NCBI GenBank assembly: GCA_021399435.1
Contig: JAJTUP010000055.1
Span: 372,001 to 436,000 of the forward strand
Source of the DNA: Diaporthe sp. PMI_573
Taxonomy: Eukaryota > Ascomycota > Sordariomycetes > Diaporthales > Diaporthaceae
DNA length: 64,000 nt
Direction of reading: 5' to 3'
In this document: piece by piece, positions 54,737-64,000 of the stretch
How positions within the stretch are numbered: the first letter of the stretch is position 1
Layout: each line of letters starts with the position of its first letter
Notes under the pieces: generated by a model
Database searches by the model: none
What the model saw: the letters and a program-made list of their open reading frames with translations, nothing else
What the model was told of the DNA's origin: nothing
Program-made: the position numbers and the translations under genes

Positions 54737-56714
54737 ATACTTAAGGCACTTAGTTACTACTAATTAAGCTATAATATATAGCCTCTTATAGTTACTTAAT
54801 TATAATTATACCTTGCCTCTTTAAATAAAGGTTAGGTAATAATATAGAACCTCTATTTATACCTTTAAGGCTTACGCTTAAGCTTATTACTAATAGATTT
54901 ACCTTACTTAAGTTTAAAGGACTTACTAGTATTATATTATTATGCTTTTATTATTAGCTCTTTATTAAATAAGTCGCATTAAGATAAACTAATCCTTAAA
55001 CTTAAGCTATTAGTAGTAAAAGCGCTTTAATAGGATCTTATTAATTTAGCCTCTAATAAGTATATAATATAAGAGTAATAGGTAAGGGAAGTAGTTATTC
55101 TTAAGGCCTACTTGTTATATATTATTATAATTAGAGGTTAATAATAGTAATCTTCTAAGGGTAAGCTGCTTACTTACTACTAGTTATTAGTATTTAACTA
55201 TTTAACCTTTAATTAGAGTAAAAAAAATATTTAAACTATAAAAATTATATAAGAGTTCTTATTAACCTTATTAATATCTTACCTAAATAATTATTTAAAA
55301 AAGTAAGGTATTAAGTAAATATAGTTAACTTTATATTTTTAAAATTAAGCCTTTACTCCTTAAAATAATTTAGTTCTTATACTTATTCTTTTATAACTAT
55401 TATAGTTTAGATTTTTTTTTAACTATATAAACTTTATATACATTAAGCATTTCATTAGAAATATATTATCCTATCTTAACTATAATAATAAAGGCATTAT
55501 AGGTAAATGCTTAAGTTATAAAAAGTAGAAATAAGCTTAAAGCTTAAATTAAATATTCTTATTTATATAAACTTATATCTTAAAAGATATACTACTAACT
55601 TTAAAACCTAGTAGCGTTAAATATAATTATCCTTATTACTTAATAAACTTAAAGTTAAAGCTAATACTAGCAGCCTTTATTTTTTTAAATAGCTTTTTTA
55701 TAAGGGGGTTTATTACTTTAAGTAGCGCTTATATTCTTATTAAGTCTTATATTTTAAATATAATAGTTATAGCTAATTTTTTTTTAAATTAGAAATTAGT
55801 ATAAGAATTAAATATTATATTAATATAGTATTAGTTTAGTCTTATAAATATATAAGGTTAACTTATAATTTATTTAATATTTCTTTATTAATATTATATA
55901 CTTAAAGTGCTTTTAAGGTATTTCTAAATTATATACTAGTTATAGTTAGTTAAGCTTTATAGTAAGACTTAGTATAATACTTTATACCTATTATTATGCA
56001 TATTATATAGAGGCCTAGATATAGAATATTAGATTTATAGTTTGTTAGAAATTCGACTATATTATACACGAGGAATATAGGGTTACCTTTTATAAAGGTA
56101 ATTTCTTATTATAGCTAATATATAATTAGGCATGGTCTTTTAAACTAATTACTTAAAATCCCTTAAATGCGCTAGTTTATAAGGATTGAATTAAGGGTTG
56201 CCTAGCCTTTTGATACCTAAAAAGTAGGGTATATTAATTATAACTAGAGTTTAATGCTTAAACTAATATGTTAGTCTTTCTAGTAGATAAATCCTTGCTT
56301 TTAAAGCTTGAATATGTCTTTAATAATTGCCTTTAAATGGTTTTAGTAAAAACACTCTATTAGAATACTAGGCATGGGAGTACTGCCTATGAAAATGTTA
56401 TTTACTAGAAAATAATCCTTTATTTGGCCAATGCTAAAGTTTTGTTTTATGAAGATTGTGCTCTAACCTAAGTTCTCCTTTATGGTAGACGAGGTTGGGT
56501 TTATGGGATATATTAGCAAAGTTTGCACCATAGGATGGTTGATATGTAAGAGTGAAGATGGCTCTGGCTAAGGCGTGGGAGGCTGTGAGAGGTTTCTTGC
56601 ATCGCAAATTGCTGGCGGATTAGTGGTAAGTGACGACCGCTCTTGCGCCCCTGAGATGAGTTTAACGTCTATGGTGTTTGCTATACCAGCCATATTGTTT
56701 GGCGCGATGCTCTG
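54737..56714. other. AT-rich relic, right flank of the Gypsy element
   Basis: Extremely AT-rich to about 56.0 kb, then gradually recovering. Stops occur in every frame. The minus strand between about 56050 and 56560 reads partially protein-like (for example LEHNLHKTKL and KARIYLLERLTY) and may be a transposase or other gene relic. No assignment is possible. Confidence 0.35.
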
Positions 56715-56969
56715 CTAGGTGGTAGTGGCAGAAATGGTAATGCCGGCACTAATAACTGTTGTTGAGTGCTCTGTCTTAAGACTTATCTGCGAGGATCGTG
56801 ACGCTGTAATCGCGCCCCCTGATAGTGATGATGTTTGAGAAGTCAATGACCTAAAGAGGGAAGTAGTTGCCTTGGCTGCTGAAGCCGGAGAGCACCTCGT
56901 AGTGGAAGAAGTATTGCTAATAACGGTATAGGTCATGTCACTGTTTCTGTTATTCCGATCATCCGACAA
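56715..56969 (-). CDS. Ser/Thr-rich small open frame, doubtful
   Basis: 84 codons starting MSDDRNNRNSDMTY and very rich in Ser and Thr. The frame is open further upstream as well. It may be a fragment or 3' exon of a decayed gene at the edge of the AT-rich block. There is no family evidence. Confidence 0.15.
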   Translation of the reverse strand: MSDDRNNRNSDMTYTVISNTSSTTRCSPASAAKATTSLFRSLTSQTSSLSGGAITASRSSQISLKTEHSTTVISAGITISATTT

Positions 56970-57289
56970 AGCCTTCCACTGGTGAGGATAAGCTGGTGAT
57001 ACTAGGATAGGTGAGATGGGGCTGAGTAAGGCAGTGTTGGGTGAGATAAGGGAAAGGTGATCTGTGAAATGTTAGTATAAGAACGTGAGAGAGTTAGTTT
57101 ACGTACTCTCTATACTCTTTAAATTTTTATAGATTATCTCGCCACGAAACTTTGCTTTTTGATATAGGTTTGTTTTTAAATAGAGGTTGATGAGGGCCAT
57201 GCGGCGATGTTTAGGCTTAGCTTTATACCAGCTGAAAATTGATAAGCGAGATAGTGGGTAATAGATAGGTAATAAAGTGTTCTCCTTAC

Positions 57290-57802
57290 TTATGAGTAAC
57301 TAGTCTTAAGAAGGACTATGAGGCCATGTGGCTTAAATGGCTCGAAGGTAGGTTGTTGTTTGCCAAGGTCCTGAATGATAGAATCGAACATATAGAGCAT
57401 TGAATCCCATGACCTCCCTACCCAGAGAGTATGTGTGATATTCTTCGCATTAATACCATTTTGTTGCCCCCGGATCTGCTGTAGAAAGGGACTAGTGTGT
57501 GTTCCCTTTTGGTGCAGCGTTGCGAGAGCAAGGGCTTGAATTTGCTTAATATATTCCTTCTTGTCAACAGGTAGGGTAATAGTGATCGGACTTTTATAAG
57601 TCTTTTCAAGCTTCGTAACTTCCTCAGGCTTGGTTGCGCTAATTGAACGACCGTTAGAGGGCAACAGGCCTCGGGAGGATTGGGAGCAATGGGAGATCGG
57701 CTGCTGAGACATGTGGCGCCGAGAGGACCCAGTCGCATAAAAGAGAGGCTGCTTGTTAGAAATCGAAATCGGGGTTTGGACGTTGTTTTGTTCTGCTGTC
57801 AT
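57290..57802 (-). CDS. hypothetical protein
   Basis: From the ATG at 57802 the frame encodes 170 residues (MTAEQNNVQTPISISNKQ ... VLLKTSYS). An upstream ATG would add a Pro/Cys-rich leader that looks non-coding. The central part is Lys/Gln-rich and predicted helical (EEVTKLEKTYKSPITITLP). No signal peptide, membrane segment or known domain is seen. It lies beside decayed DNA and may be an orphan or a relic. Confidence 0.3.
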   Translation of the reverse strand: MTAEQNNVQTPISISNKQPLFYATGSSRRHMSQQPISHCSQSSRGLLPSNGRSISATKPEEVTKLEKTYKSPITITLPVDKKEYIKQIQALALATLHQKGTHTSPFLQQIRGQQNGINAKNITHTLWVGRSWDSMLYMFDSIIQDLGKQQPTFEPFKPHGLIVLLKTSYS

Positions 57803-58200
57803 ATCTTTGTTCTGGCAAAGACAAGTTGGAAAGAGAGGGAGTAGAATATGATAGGGAGTCGGAGATGCACAACAGCCCACGCCTCTTTTAGCTCGCGGCC
57901 TCCACTTCTCGCCACCCAAGAGGTCCCTAAGGTGGATTAGATGACTTGGGGTTCTCCACTAGGTACCTACTTAAGTACACAAGGGTCCTAGCACCCTGTA
58001 TTTCCCCCCTCCCATCAGGCTTGCCTTCTCACTAAATCTTATATACTATTAAACCATTAAACGAGTACTAATATTGTTGACGAACAGGTCTAATTTATAT
58101 CAGACTTACCTGGCAAGAGCGCTACTCCCATTACAGCCTCATCATATTTGCCTTCATGTAGTCAACCAGGGCACACTATTATACAGACCACTACCAAATT

Positions 58201-59278
58201 GCTATTCTCACACGCTAAACATGGCGTCAATCAGCCAAACACAGCCCCAACCTCGCTCCCCGGCACTCTAACCAAGCAAGTAAGCACAGGACGAAGGAGC
58301 AGCTATACACATTTAAACAAGGTAGAAGAGGCAATGCCCATGAGAAAACAACTCGGGGCTGCCAGACGGACAAGCTCTAGGAGGTTAAGGAAGCGGCCTG
58401 CGATGGTCCTGGGCTCTTCGCAGAGTTAAGAAAAGGACGACTTAGGTACCAAGTCGGCCGAGCCGCCACCAAAGCGGAAGGATAAGGAAGGCCCGTCACC
58501 CAAAATATTAGCAGACAAGCTAACTGGCTCGGACACAGTCGAGCGAATTAGATACTACGTATTCACCCATAAGCGAGATGCTCCTATTTTTCCAACCGCC
58601 TGGGACGAGCATAGAGATTGGGCTAAGCAGACATACAGGTTATTAGATCTTGCTGACAAGTAGTATGAGACGTTAAAATTCAGCAGCCTAGTGGCTCTGA
58701 TCTTAAAAATACATGGCATGGAACGCATAATTATCAAAGCAAGGTGTAAGTTTAAAATAAGCGAAGAGGCGGAAGATCCTTCGTTATTAGCAGATTTCAT
58801 CAATCAATTCTCGCCTCATCTACAAGAGAAACGCTTAATAGCTGTGTTTAGAACATGGCTGAAAGGTACCAGAAACCTCTTAAAACTTAGTGGGTATCTA
58901 TATTTTATTCTACCCGGTACTAAAGGCTCTGTTGCCTTTAGAAAGTATGAATGACTAATGAATAATGTTATCCGATGTTTCCGTAACCTTCTCGATGTTG
59001 ACTTACACGCTTAACGCTTAGCAAAGATTAGACAAGTATTTCAAGACTGTATCTTAAAACGCCAAGCCTTTCTCTAGGAGGATGTCAGCTACGAGGATAT
59101 TTCGAAGCTGCCTAACGAGCTTCTTCTCCACCTACTCACAATTCAGCGTGATCCTGTCAGCATCAAGCAGGGGTCTAGATGTGTCCATATGTGGCCTGCA
59201 CACACGGATAACGTCGTGGACGGGTTTGCCAAAACTCCCTTGCTTGGAGCGGCTAACCCTAACGTCACGAAAGCATGA
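58201..59278 (+). pseudogene. RIP-type pseudogene of an unidentified fungal protein
   Basis: A single frame runs from about 58201 to TGA 59276-59278 with no frameshift. It is broken by TAA 58427, TAG 58661, TGA 58952, TAA 59012 and TAG 59075. Each fits one C:G to T:A change (Gln, Arg or Trp codons). The N-terminus is basic and disordered. The middle contains DTVERIRYYVFTHKRDAP, PTAWDEHRDWAKQTYRLLDL and ERIIIKARCKFKISEEAEDP. Later comes ISKLPNELLLHLLTIQRDP and a short tail. About 340 codons in all. The pattern of conserved hydrophobics says it was once a real protein, but I cannot name its family. Confidence 0.6.
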
Positions 59279-59745
59279 GACGTGGTATTGCAAGACGCGA
59301 GATGACTAATCTGTTACTTAATGAGACGAGTTTTGCCAGGTGCGTATCTGCCCTATCGGGGACATCGATCGCTGCAGGGTCTAGAGACTGGGCACCTGAG
59401 CCCCAGGGACTCACACGACCATTGAACCACAGAGTTTCAGCAGTATGACGACAACTAAACCACAACCCCCCGTATTTGCTCATTAATAAACTCTCACTGT
59501 TCAGTTGTGCCCTCGTGCTACAAGATGTAAGGACCGTCTTAAAAGGACTATTTGAATTGTACAAAGTTGTACATCGTACAATGGCCCCCTCTCGTCTGAA
59601 CATCCCATAACAACATCCTGTACTAGGTGAGCACCCTTCTGACCAACCCCTATTTACAACAACCGGCAAGATCGCCACCACCCCCACGCTTCGTGACCAC
59701 GCGTGATGTAGTCCGCACATTGCATGAGCTACGTGCGCTCCTTAC
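59279..59745. other. intergenic, no gene supported
   Basis: GC content returns to moderate values. A 150-codon minus-strand frame (59265-59720) crosses it but overlaps the end of the pseudogene and lacks protein-like features. A weak tRNA A-box-like match on the minus strand was considered and not accepted. Confidence 0.35.
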
Positions 59746-60350
59746 TCAAGGTCCACCAGCCCTCCCGTTGTAATCCCAGTAGTTGTCACCCTGGTTCCGG
59801 CACGTGCCAATAACGTAGTAATACCCGCCGCCCGTGGTCCCCTGGTTGTGGTTGGGCGAGAACATGACATACGGGCCCCTGGAATTCTGTGTTCTAGTGC
59901 ACGGGTTGTGTATACCATTCTGTATAGTATAAGCAGTGTGGGCGGTGTTATCTGGCAAGCATTAGTGGTAAGTCAATAATACATGTCCTCATGTGTTAAT
60001 CGGAAGGTAGGAAGGGGACTGGATGTGAACCTATACCAGAGATATATGGTTTCCCCTCTGGTTGCTGTGCAGGAATAGGAATGGCCTGTCTCCCAGCTCA
60101 TGCCGACATCGAAGCCACTGCTTAGCTACTGCCAGGCCTTAGTACTAGCAGACCAGCTGATGTTATAGGATCTAGAGCTAGCTTTGCCAACGCTATACTC
60201 CGATGCCGTGCTATAGTTGATGTTTTGCTTATCTAGCATGTTAGCTTAGAGCAAAGACAAGTCTAGTGGGGGAGTAAAGGGTTGCTTAATATGCTTAGCT
60301 GCTTTAAAAAGTAATTCTGGTGCGGGTTGCCATTGCTAATATGGCGGGTA
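59746..60350 (-). pseudogene. degenerate reading frame downstream of the secreted protein
   Basis: Minus-strand pieces look coding. One (about 60215-60020) reads YSTASEYSVGKASSRSYNIS and CTATRGETIYLWY with a TAG between WQ and LSSGF. The other (59958-59746) reads PYVMFSPNHNQGTTGGGYYY, VIGTCRNQGDNYWDYN and ends at TGA. The residues suggest a small beta-rich secreted or surface protein. A GT donor and CAG acceptor lie between the pieces, but no donor-acceptor pair joins them in frame, so it is probably inactive. It may once have been part of the neighbouring secreted gene or a separate one. Confidence 0.35.
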
Positions 60351-60358
60351 ATCTGAGA

Positions 60359-61023
60359 CTAGAAGCTACAAGTACCCTGCCGCTTATCTAGTGTATCAAC
60401 ATCTCCGGCTGGCTCGGTCAGGTTTCCGTTAAATACTGGGGCAGGGTCTCCTCTATTCATCATTTTATCCAGGATTCCCGGCAGGAGAGCAGCGTTCTCG
60501 GTCTTACGGGCAACCGGGGCTCGAGCGGAGCGGGCTCGGATCTTCGACGAGACAGGAACATTAATGTCGCAGGAGACAAAGAACTCCTGGTTATTGTATA
60601 GCCTTGCACCTGTTATGGTATACATTAGTTCTTTACTTGCAGGATGAGAGATTATGATATCAGGGATTCATGGTGGCACATGCCAGGTGGGCAAGGCGAA
60701 GTCTCAGAGAATTACTTACATTTAATCCCACCAGAAACAGTTGGATCCTCGTGGATTAGGAAGGTCTTATCACCAATGACCAAGCTTCCAGCTCCCGTAC
60801 TCTGGTCTACATCGGCCGAGATGGAAAAGTCCTCTATATCAAGGGTCGTGGACTCTGAAGTGGCCAGGAGCTCAGACGTTGCCTTGTCTCTGACCGTCAT
60901 GTAGGTATTGGAGGAGCTCTTGATCGAGGAGATTCCCAGGGTGACTGTCTGCTCATTGGTCGAGGGAGCAGCCAGCGTACTCGCCACGAAGGCGAGAAAG
61001 AGAACGACAGAGGGGCCCTTCAT
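60359..61023 (-). CDS. predicted secreted protein, unknown family
   Basis: Two exons (61023-60720 and 60609-60359) encode 184 residues. The 110-nt intron has a perfect GTAAGT donor and an ACAG acceptor, phase 1, restoring SGGIKCARLYNNQEFFVSCD. MKGPSVVLFLAFVASTLAAP is a clear signal peptide with cleavage after the A-A-P region. The mature part is Ser/Thr-rich (SSIKSSSNTYMTV, DQSTGAGSLVIGDKTF) and has two cysteines close together around FFVSC that may pair. A Lys-Arg site near the C-terminus (TLDKRQGTCSF) is a possible Kex2 cut. No known domain is recognised. It could be an effector-like or cell-wall protein, which is inference from secretion and location only. Confidence 0.6.
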
Positions 61024-63072
61024 GGTGACGAGTGTTGAAATTTAGAGTAAAAAAGGTAGAAATGCTTTCGGCGTCTGCTCCTGTCCTTCTCTTCTTCATT
61101 CATCGTCGGGACCAGGCTGGCTCTTATAGATTTTTTGTCAGGCTGTCAAACCTCGACATCATGTATTCCTCCTAGGCAGGACGACCCGCGTCGTCTCATT
61201 GCTCATCTGTGCTACCGAGGGACCTCCCTTGGTAGCGCCTTCCCCCAGCTGTGCCGCAAGCTAAAACCTCAAAGAAGACCCAAAGATCCTGCGGTTGTTG
61301 GTTGTCCATGTCTAGGCGACGACCTCATCTTCGCGTGGATCCGTAGTTTGCCCCTGTGGTGTCCAGATCTCGGAACCTCGTATTGTGTTCTCGTTGGAGT
61401 GCTTACTTAGATGGCCCATGTCGTCGACACGCTTCCGACACATCAGGACACCGCCGTTGCGGCTAGCCGTGTTGTGTTGGCCCACAACATTTCTTCGGCC
61501 GGCCTGTGGACTCCGCCGTCAAAGATGTGCGCCTCACCGTCCCGTCTCCCCGCCTTGAAATCCGCTCATCTAAGGTATACTACAAATGATTAGGCCGTGG
61601 TTCCTTGATTTTTGTGATCCGTCCGAGGAGATGATTAGGTCGTTGGCCGAGAGCGCTGTTGCCATGCCAGGTGCCCGTGTTTCCCAACCTTCTTGTCGCA
61701 CAGTGCGAGAACCTCCACCGGCCGTGTGGTGTTTTCAAAATAGGGTGGGGATTATGGCTTATTGAGGACCTCGGGGTAGTACTCCGAGCGCTGGGCGGGC
61801 TGGAGCGCGTTCGCAGCTGCCAAGCAGTGTCCTGGCCCAAATTTGTGAGTTCTGATGGCTTTGAGCCGTTGCTGACTCGGGTGGTGCAGCACCGCATCTC
61901 GTTTCTTGGGCTCCGCGGGGCGCGGGTCGAAGACTGGTCGAATGTGGGCCCAGGCGGTCGGAACACTTCGGTAGTCGGGAGAATGGCTGTGTGCCTGCTG
62001 CCTTGTTCATTGCCCCAGTTTTGGCACTTCTCGTCCGTTATGTTTTTCCACGCGCCGGGCCGGATTGGAATCGGACTCAAAGATCAGGAACTCCGGCTAT
62101 ACCGTGCTCAGTAAAGAGTTGACCGAGTCCCGGGTGTGCTTGTCCGTCTATCCTCTGGATGCAGGTGGTTTGCACAGGACGGACGGGACCCTGTTCACCG
62201 CCTCCACTTCCTGCGGGATGAGTTGGGCCCTGTCTAGGTGTCGCGGAGCTTCATATCGACTGTGGAGGCCTTTCGGGATGCCTTCAACCACGGAGGTCAC
62301 CCGTGTCTCGGTGGTTTCGATGAATATGCCACCGATGGGATTTGATCCCTCGGTCAGGGGTCCATTGAGACGCTGAGCAGTTGGTGGTTGTCCTTGGCGT
62401 CACCGGTCGAGGCCTTATTGGCGTGCGGCGTAGCCTTCTTGGCCTCTTTTCGAACCATCAGCCGCACAAAACTCGGGCAGCGTCCGTTGTAGAACATAGG
62501 ATAGGATCATTGGTGACTAGCTGTTGGTAGTTAGCCAGGTGCCATTTGTCAATGGGAAGCGTTCCATACTGCAGCTGTTGGCAATGTGACTGGTTAGTAA
62601 ACACAACCGCCAAGCAACCGTTGGTTGGGCGCAAAAACGAAGCATACACGATAATTGGGTTCAGTTAAATCTGAAGCTAAGGTGCAAGCGGTCTGTCCGA
62701 AGGGCATCAAGTGCCCATATAGAAGCCTTCCACTACTGACTAAGCGGACAACTGCAGGGACCCTCGGCGGCTAGTTGTGGCTGGCAGGTGGGTACTGCAT
62801 TCCACGAGGCTATTACCCGGGTAGCCTCTACGCCCATTGGAAGCTTTCTTCCTTCCTTCTCTCTTTTCCCAGTTGGAAGACCTTTTATTCGAGTTGTCAC
62901 AGTTGTGAAAAAGACTTCAGATTCCCTGTGCCCCTCCCGTGATACAAGTATCCAGCGTTGTCGAAGTCCCTCGCCTGTATCTCCCTCTACACAGCTACCC
63001 TTTTCACCAGACTACTCACGTCCGCCATCTAAAAAAAAAAAAAGCCACATATTCCACGATACCGCCATCATC
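61024..63072. other. 2-kb region without a supported gene
   Basis: The left end must hold the promoter of the secreted-protein gene. Several overlapping open frames on both strands (the longest 61580-62080 minus and 61659-62114 plus) lack family resemblance; Trp/Cys/Arg-rich composition in both directions suggests a non-coding or decayed repeat. The right end is the leader of the next gene and includes a 14-A run near 63030. I see no RNA gene. Confidence 0.35.
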
Positions 63073-63501
63073 ATGTCAACCAACAACACCAGCCCCGCAA
63101 GCTGCCCAAAGAGGGCCACACCCGAGCCTGACGGCCTCGGCCTCGACAGGAAGTCGATTTTCGCCGTCGTCCCGCGCGAGAATTACACTGGTGACAGCCC
63201 GGACGACTGGATGGTCAGCTGCTGCGAGCCCAGCCCGGTGCAGCTTGTTGGCAACGAGGAGTTCGGTACCTGCTGGCAGTGGTGCGACCTGCCGTCCAAC
63301 TATACCAACCTCACATCCGACACGTCAATTCTGTCGGCTGACTTCATGCGCTGTATGACGTCTACCGCCAGGGCGACCAATTCCTCTTACCCGCCCACTG
63401 CCCTGCTGCTGTCTGCTGCGCCCAGGGCTGGTGTGGCGGGCGATGGGGTGCTCGGACTAGCTTTGGTTCTGGCGGTTGCCGTGTGGGGGCTGTTCTTGTG
63501 A
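63073..63501 (+). CDS. small cysteine-containing protein with C-terminal hydrophobic segment
   Basis: From ATG 63073 (MSTNNTSPASCPKRATPEPD) the frame gives 142 residues. Upstream in-frame codons are pyrimidine-rich leader. The core DDWMVSCCEPSPVQL, FGTCWQWCDLPSNYTN and FMRCMTSTARA holds six cysteines, and there are N-glycosylation sequons. The last 25 residues (GVLGLALVLAVAVWGLFL) form one hydrophobic helix at the very end, which fits a GPI-anchor signal or a tail anchor. There is no obvious N-terminal signal peptide, so an upstream exon may be missing. Function unknown. Confidence 0.5.
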   Translation: MSTNNTSPASCPKRATPEPDGLGLDRKSIFAVVPRENYTGDSPDDWMVSCCEPSPVQLVGNEEFGTCWQWCDLPSNYTNLTSDTSILSADFMRCMTSTARATNSSYPPTALLLSAAPRAGVAGDGVLGLALVLAVAVWGLFL

Positions 63502-64000
63502 GGTGACTTGGAAGGTTGGGCCTGGTCTTGGGTTCTGCGAAGTTTGGAATGTTGGCAATGAGGGTCTCACGCTGCTAGAGATGCATATCAAGGAAGGCTC
63601 GGCATATCATGTGCCTTCGGCATCCTATTCGACGGCCATGCTCACAGGCTCGTGGATCAAGCTGTGGCAGAACAACGTCCTTAAGAGCGAGAAGAAAAAT
63701 TACCTTTTCAGACAACCATTTTGTGTCTTGCATCAACTTGTTCGACCAATATTCTAGTACATCAGCAAATGAATCATTTGGATAAGACTAATTGTTCATA
63801 ATACAACTTCCATACATAGACTGTTAATGCGAGTGTGCACACTGGTGCTGAGTGGGGCACAGTGTTCACTCTGTGGCCCATGTGCGTTGGGGGCTCAAAT
63901 ACCAGATCTCGCTGCAGGCCCTTTGGTACGACCTCGGTATATGCACAAGGACGCCTTTACCTACTGCAAACTGGCAATCCTCAGAGCAAGATGTTTACTG
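63502..64000. other. downstream region at the window edge
   Basis: About 500 bp after the small gene. A 93-codon frame continues across the stop in another frame and shows no family signal. It is probably 3' UTR and intergenic sequence. Confidence 0.35.

Noticed and set aside
59420..59475. tRNA-like A-box (TGGTTTAGTTG) on the minus strand
   Set aside because: The expected B-box is poor (GGTTCAATGGTC), the arms do not pair into a cloverleaf, and there is no anticodon stem. At most a decayed tRNA-derived sequence.
61580..62114. Overlapping 150-170 codon frames on both strands
   Set aside because: Neither matches a known protein or retroelement by eye, and both have Trp/Cys/Arg/Pro excess typical of non-coding frames.

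Overview
The window is nuclear DNA of a filamentous ascomycete, most likely a Sordariomycete. The genes carry short introns (about 50-110 nt) with GTRNGT donors and CTAAC/CTAAT branch sites. The housekeeping proteins are fungal. One gene is an Egh16/Gas1-type secreted protein known from fungi that penetrate plants or insects. The repeats show dense C:G to T:A transitions typical of repeat-induced point mutation (RIP). The genus cannot be fixed from sequence alone.

Left part, about 1-23.4 kb, is GC-rich, gene-dense core genome. In order: the 3' end of an unidentified gene; a two-RRM U1A/U2B''-type snRNP protein; V-ATPase subunit D (minus strand, six exons with an 11-nt microexon); splicing factor SYF1 (plus strand, with a one-base frameshift); a small conserved fungal protein; an Egh16/Gas1-like secreted protein; tRNA nucleotidyltransferase CCA1; a TTI2-like TTT-complex subunit; phosphoinositide phosphatase FIG4 (minus strand); TRAPP subunit TRS85; and a small nucleoside deoxyribosyltransferase-like protein. 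Two encode spliceosome parts and several serve vacuole or Golgi membranes. No co-regulated cluster is evident.

Middle part, about 23.4-39.9 kb, is accessory. It holds a degenerate C2H2 zinc-finger/DEDDh-exonuclease fusion gene with five in-frame stops, a foldback element, an intact aminoadipate reductase-like (A-PCP-R) gene lacking the N-terminal region of canonical Lys2, and a DUF3435-type tyrosine recombinase (the family of Starship 'captains') whose catalytic residues are present but which carries three in-frame TAG codons.

The next 16 kb (about 38.6-56.6 kb) is an AT-rich gene desert. It contains four tandem copies of a 270-275 bp repeat and a 12.5-kb Ty3/Gypsy LTR retrotransposon (42203-54736). 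Beyond gag-pol this element carries two extra decayed reading frames between integrase and the 3' LTR, one of them antisense. A 534-bp unmutated LTR-like insertion with a perfect 5-bp target duplication sits inside the decayed element.

The right end (56.6-64 kb) has small hypothetical genes, another RIP-type pseudogene, a two-exon secreted protein, a degenerate reading frame next to it, and a small cysteine-containing protein with a C-terminal hydrophobic segment.
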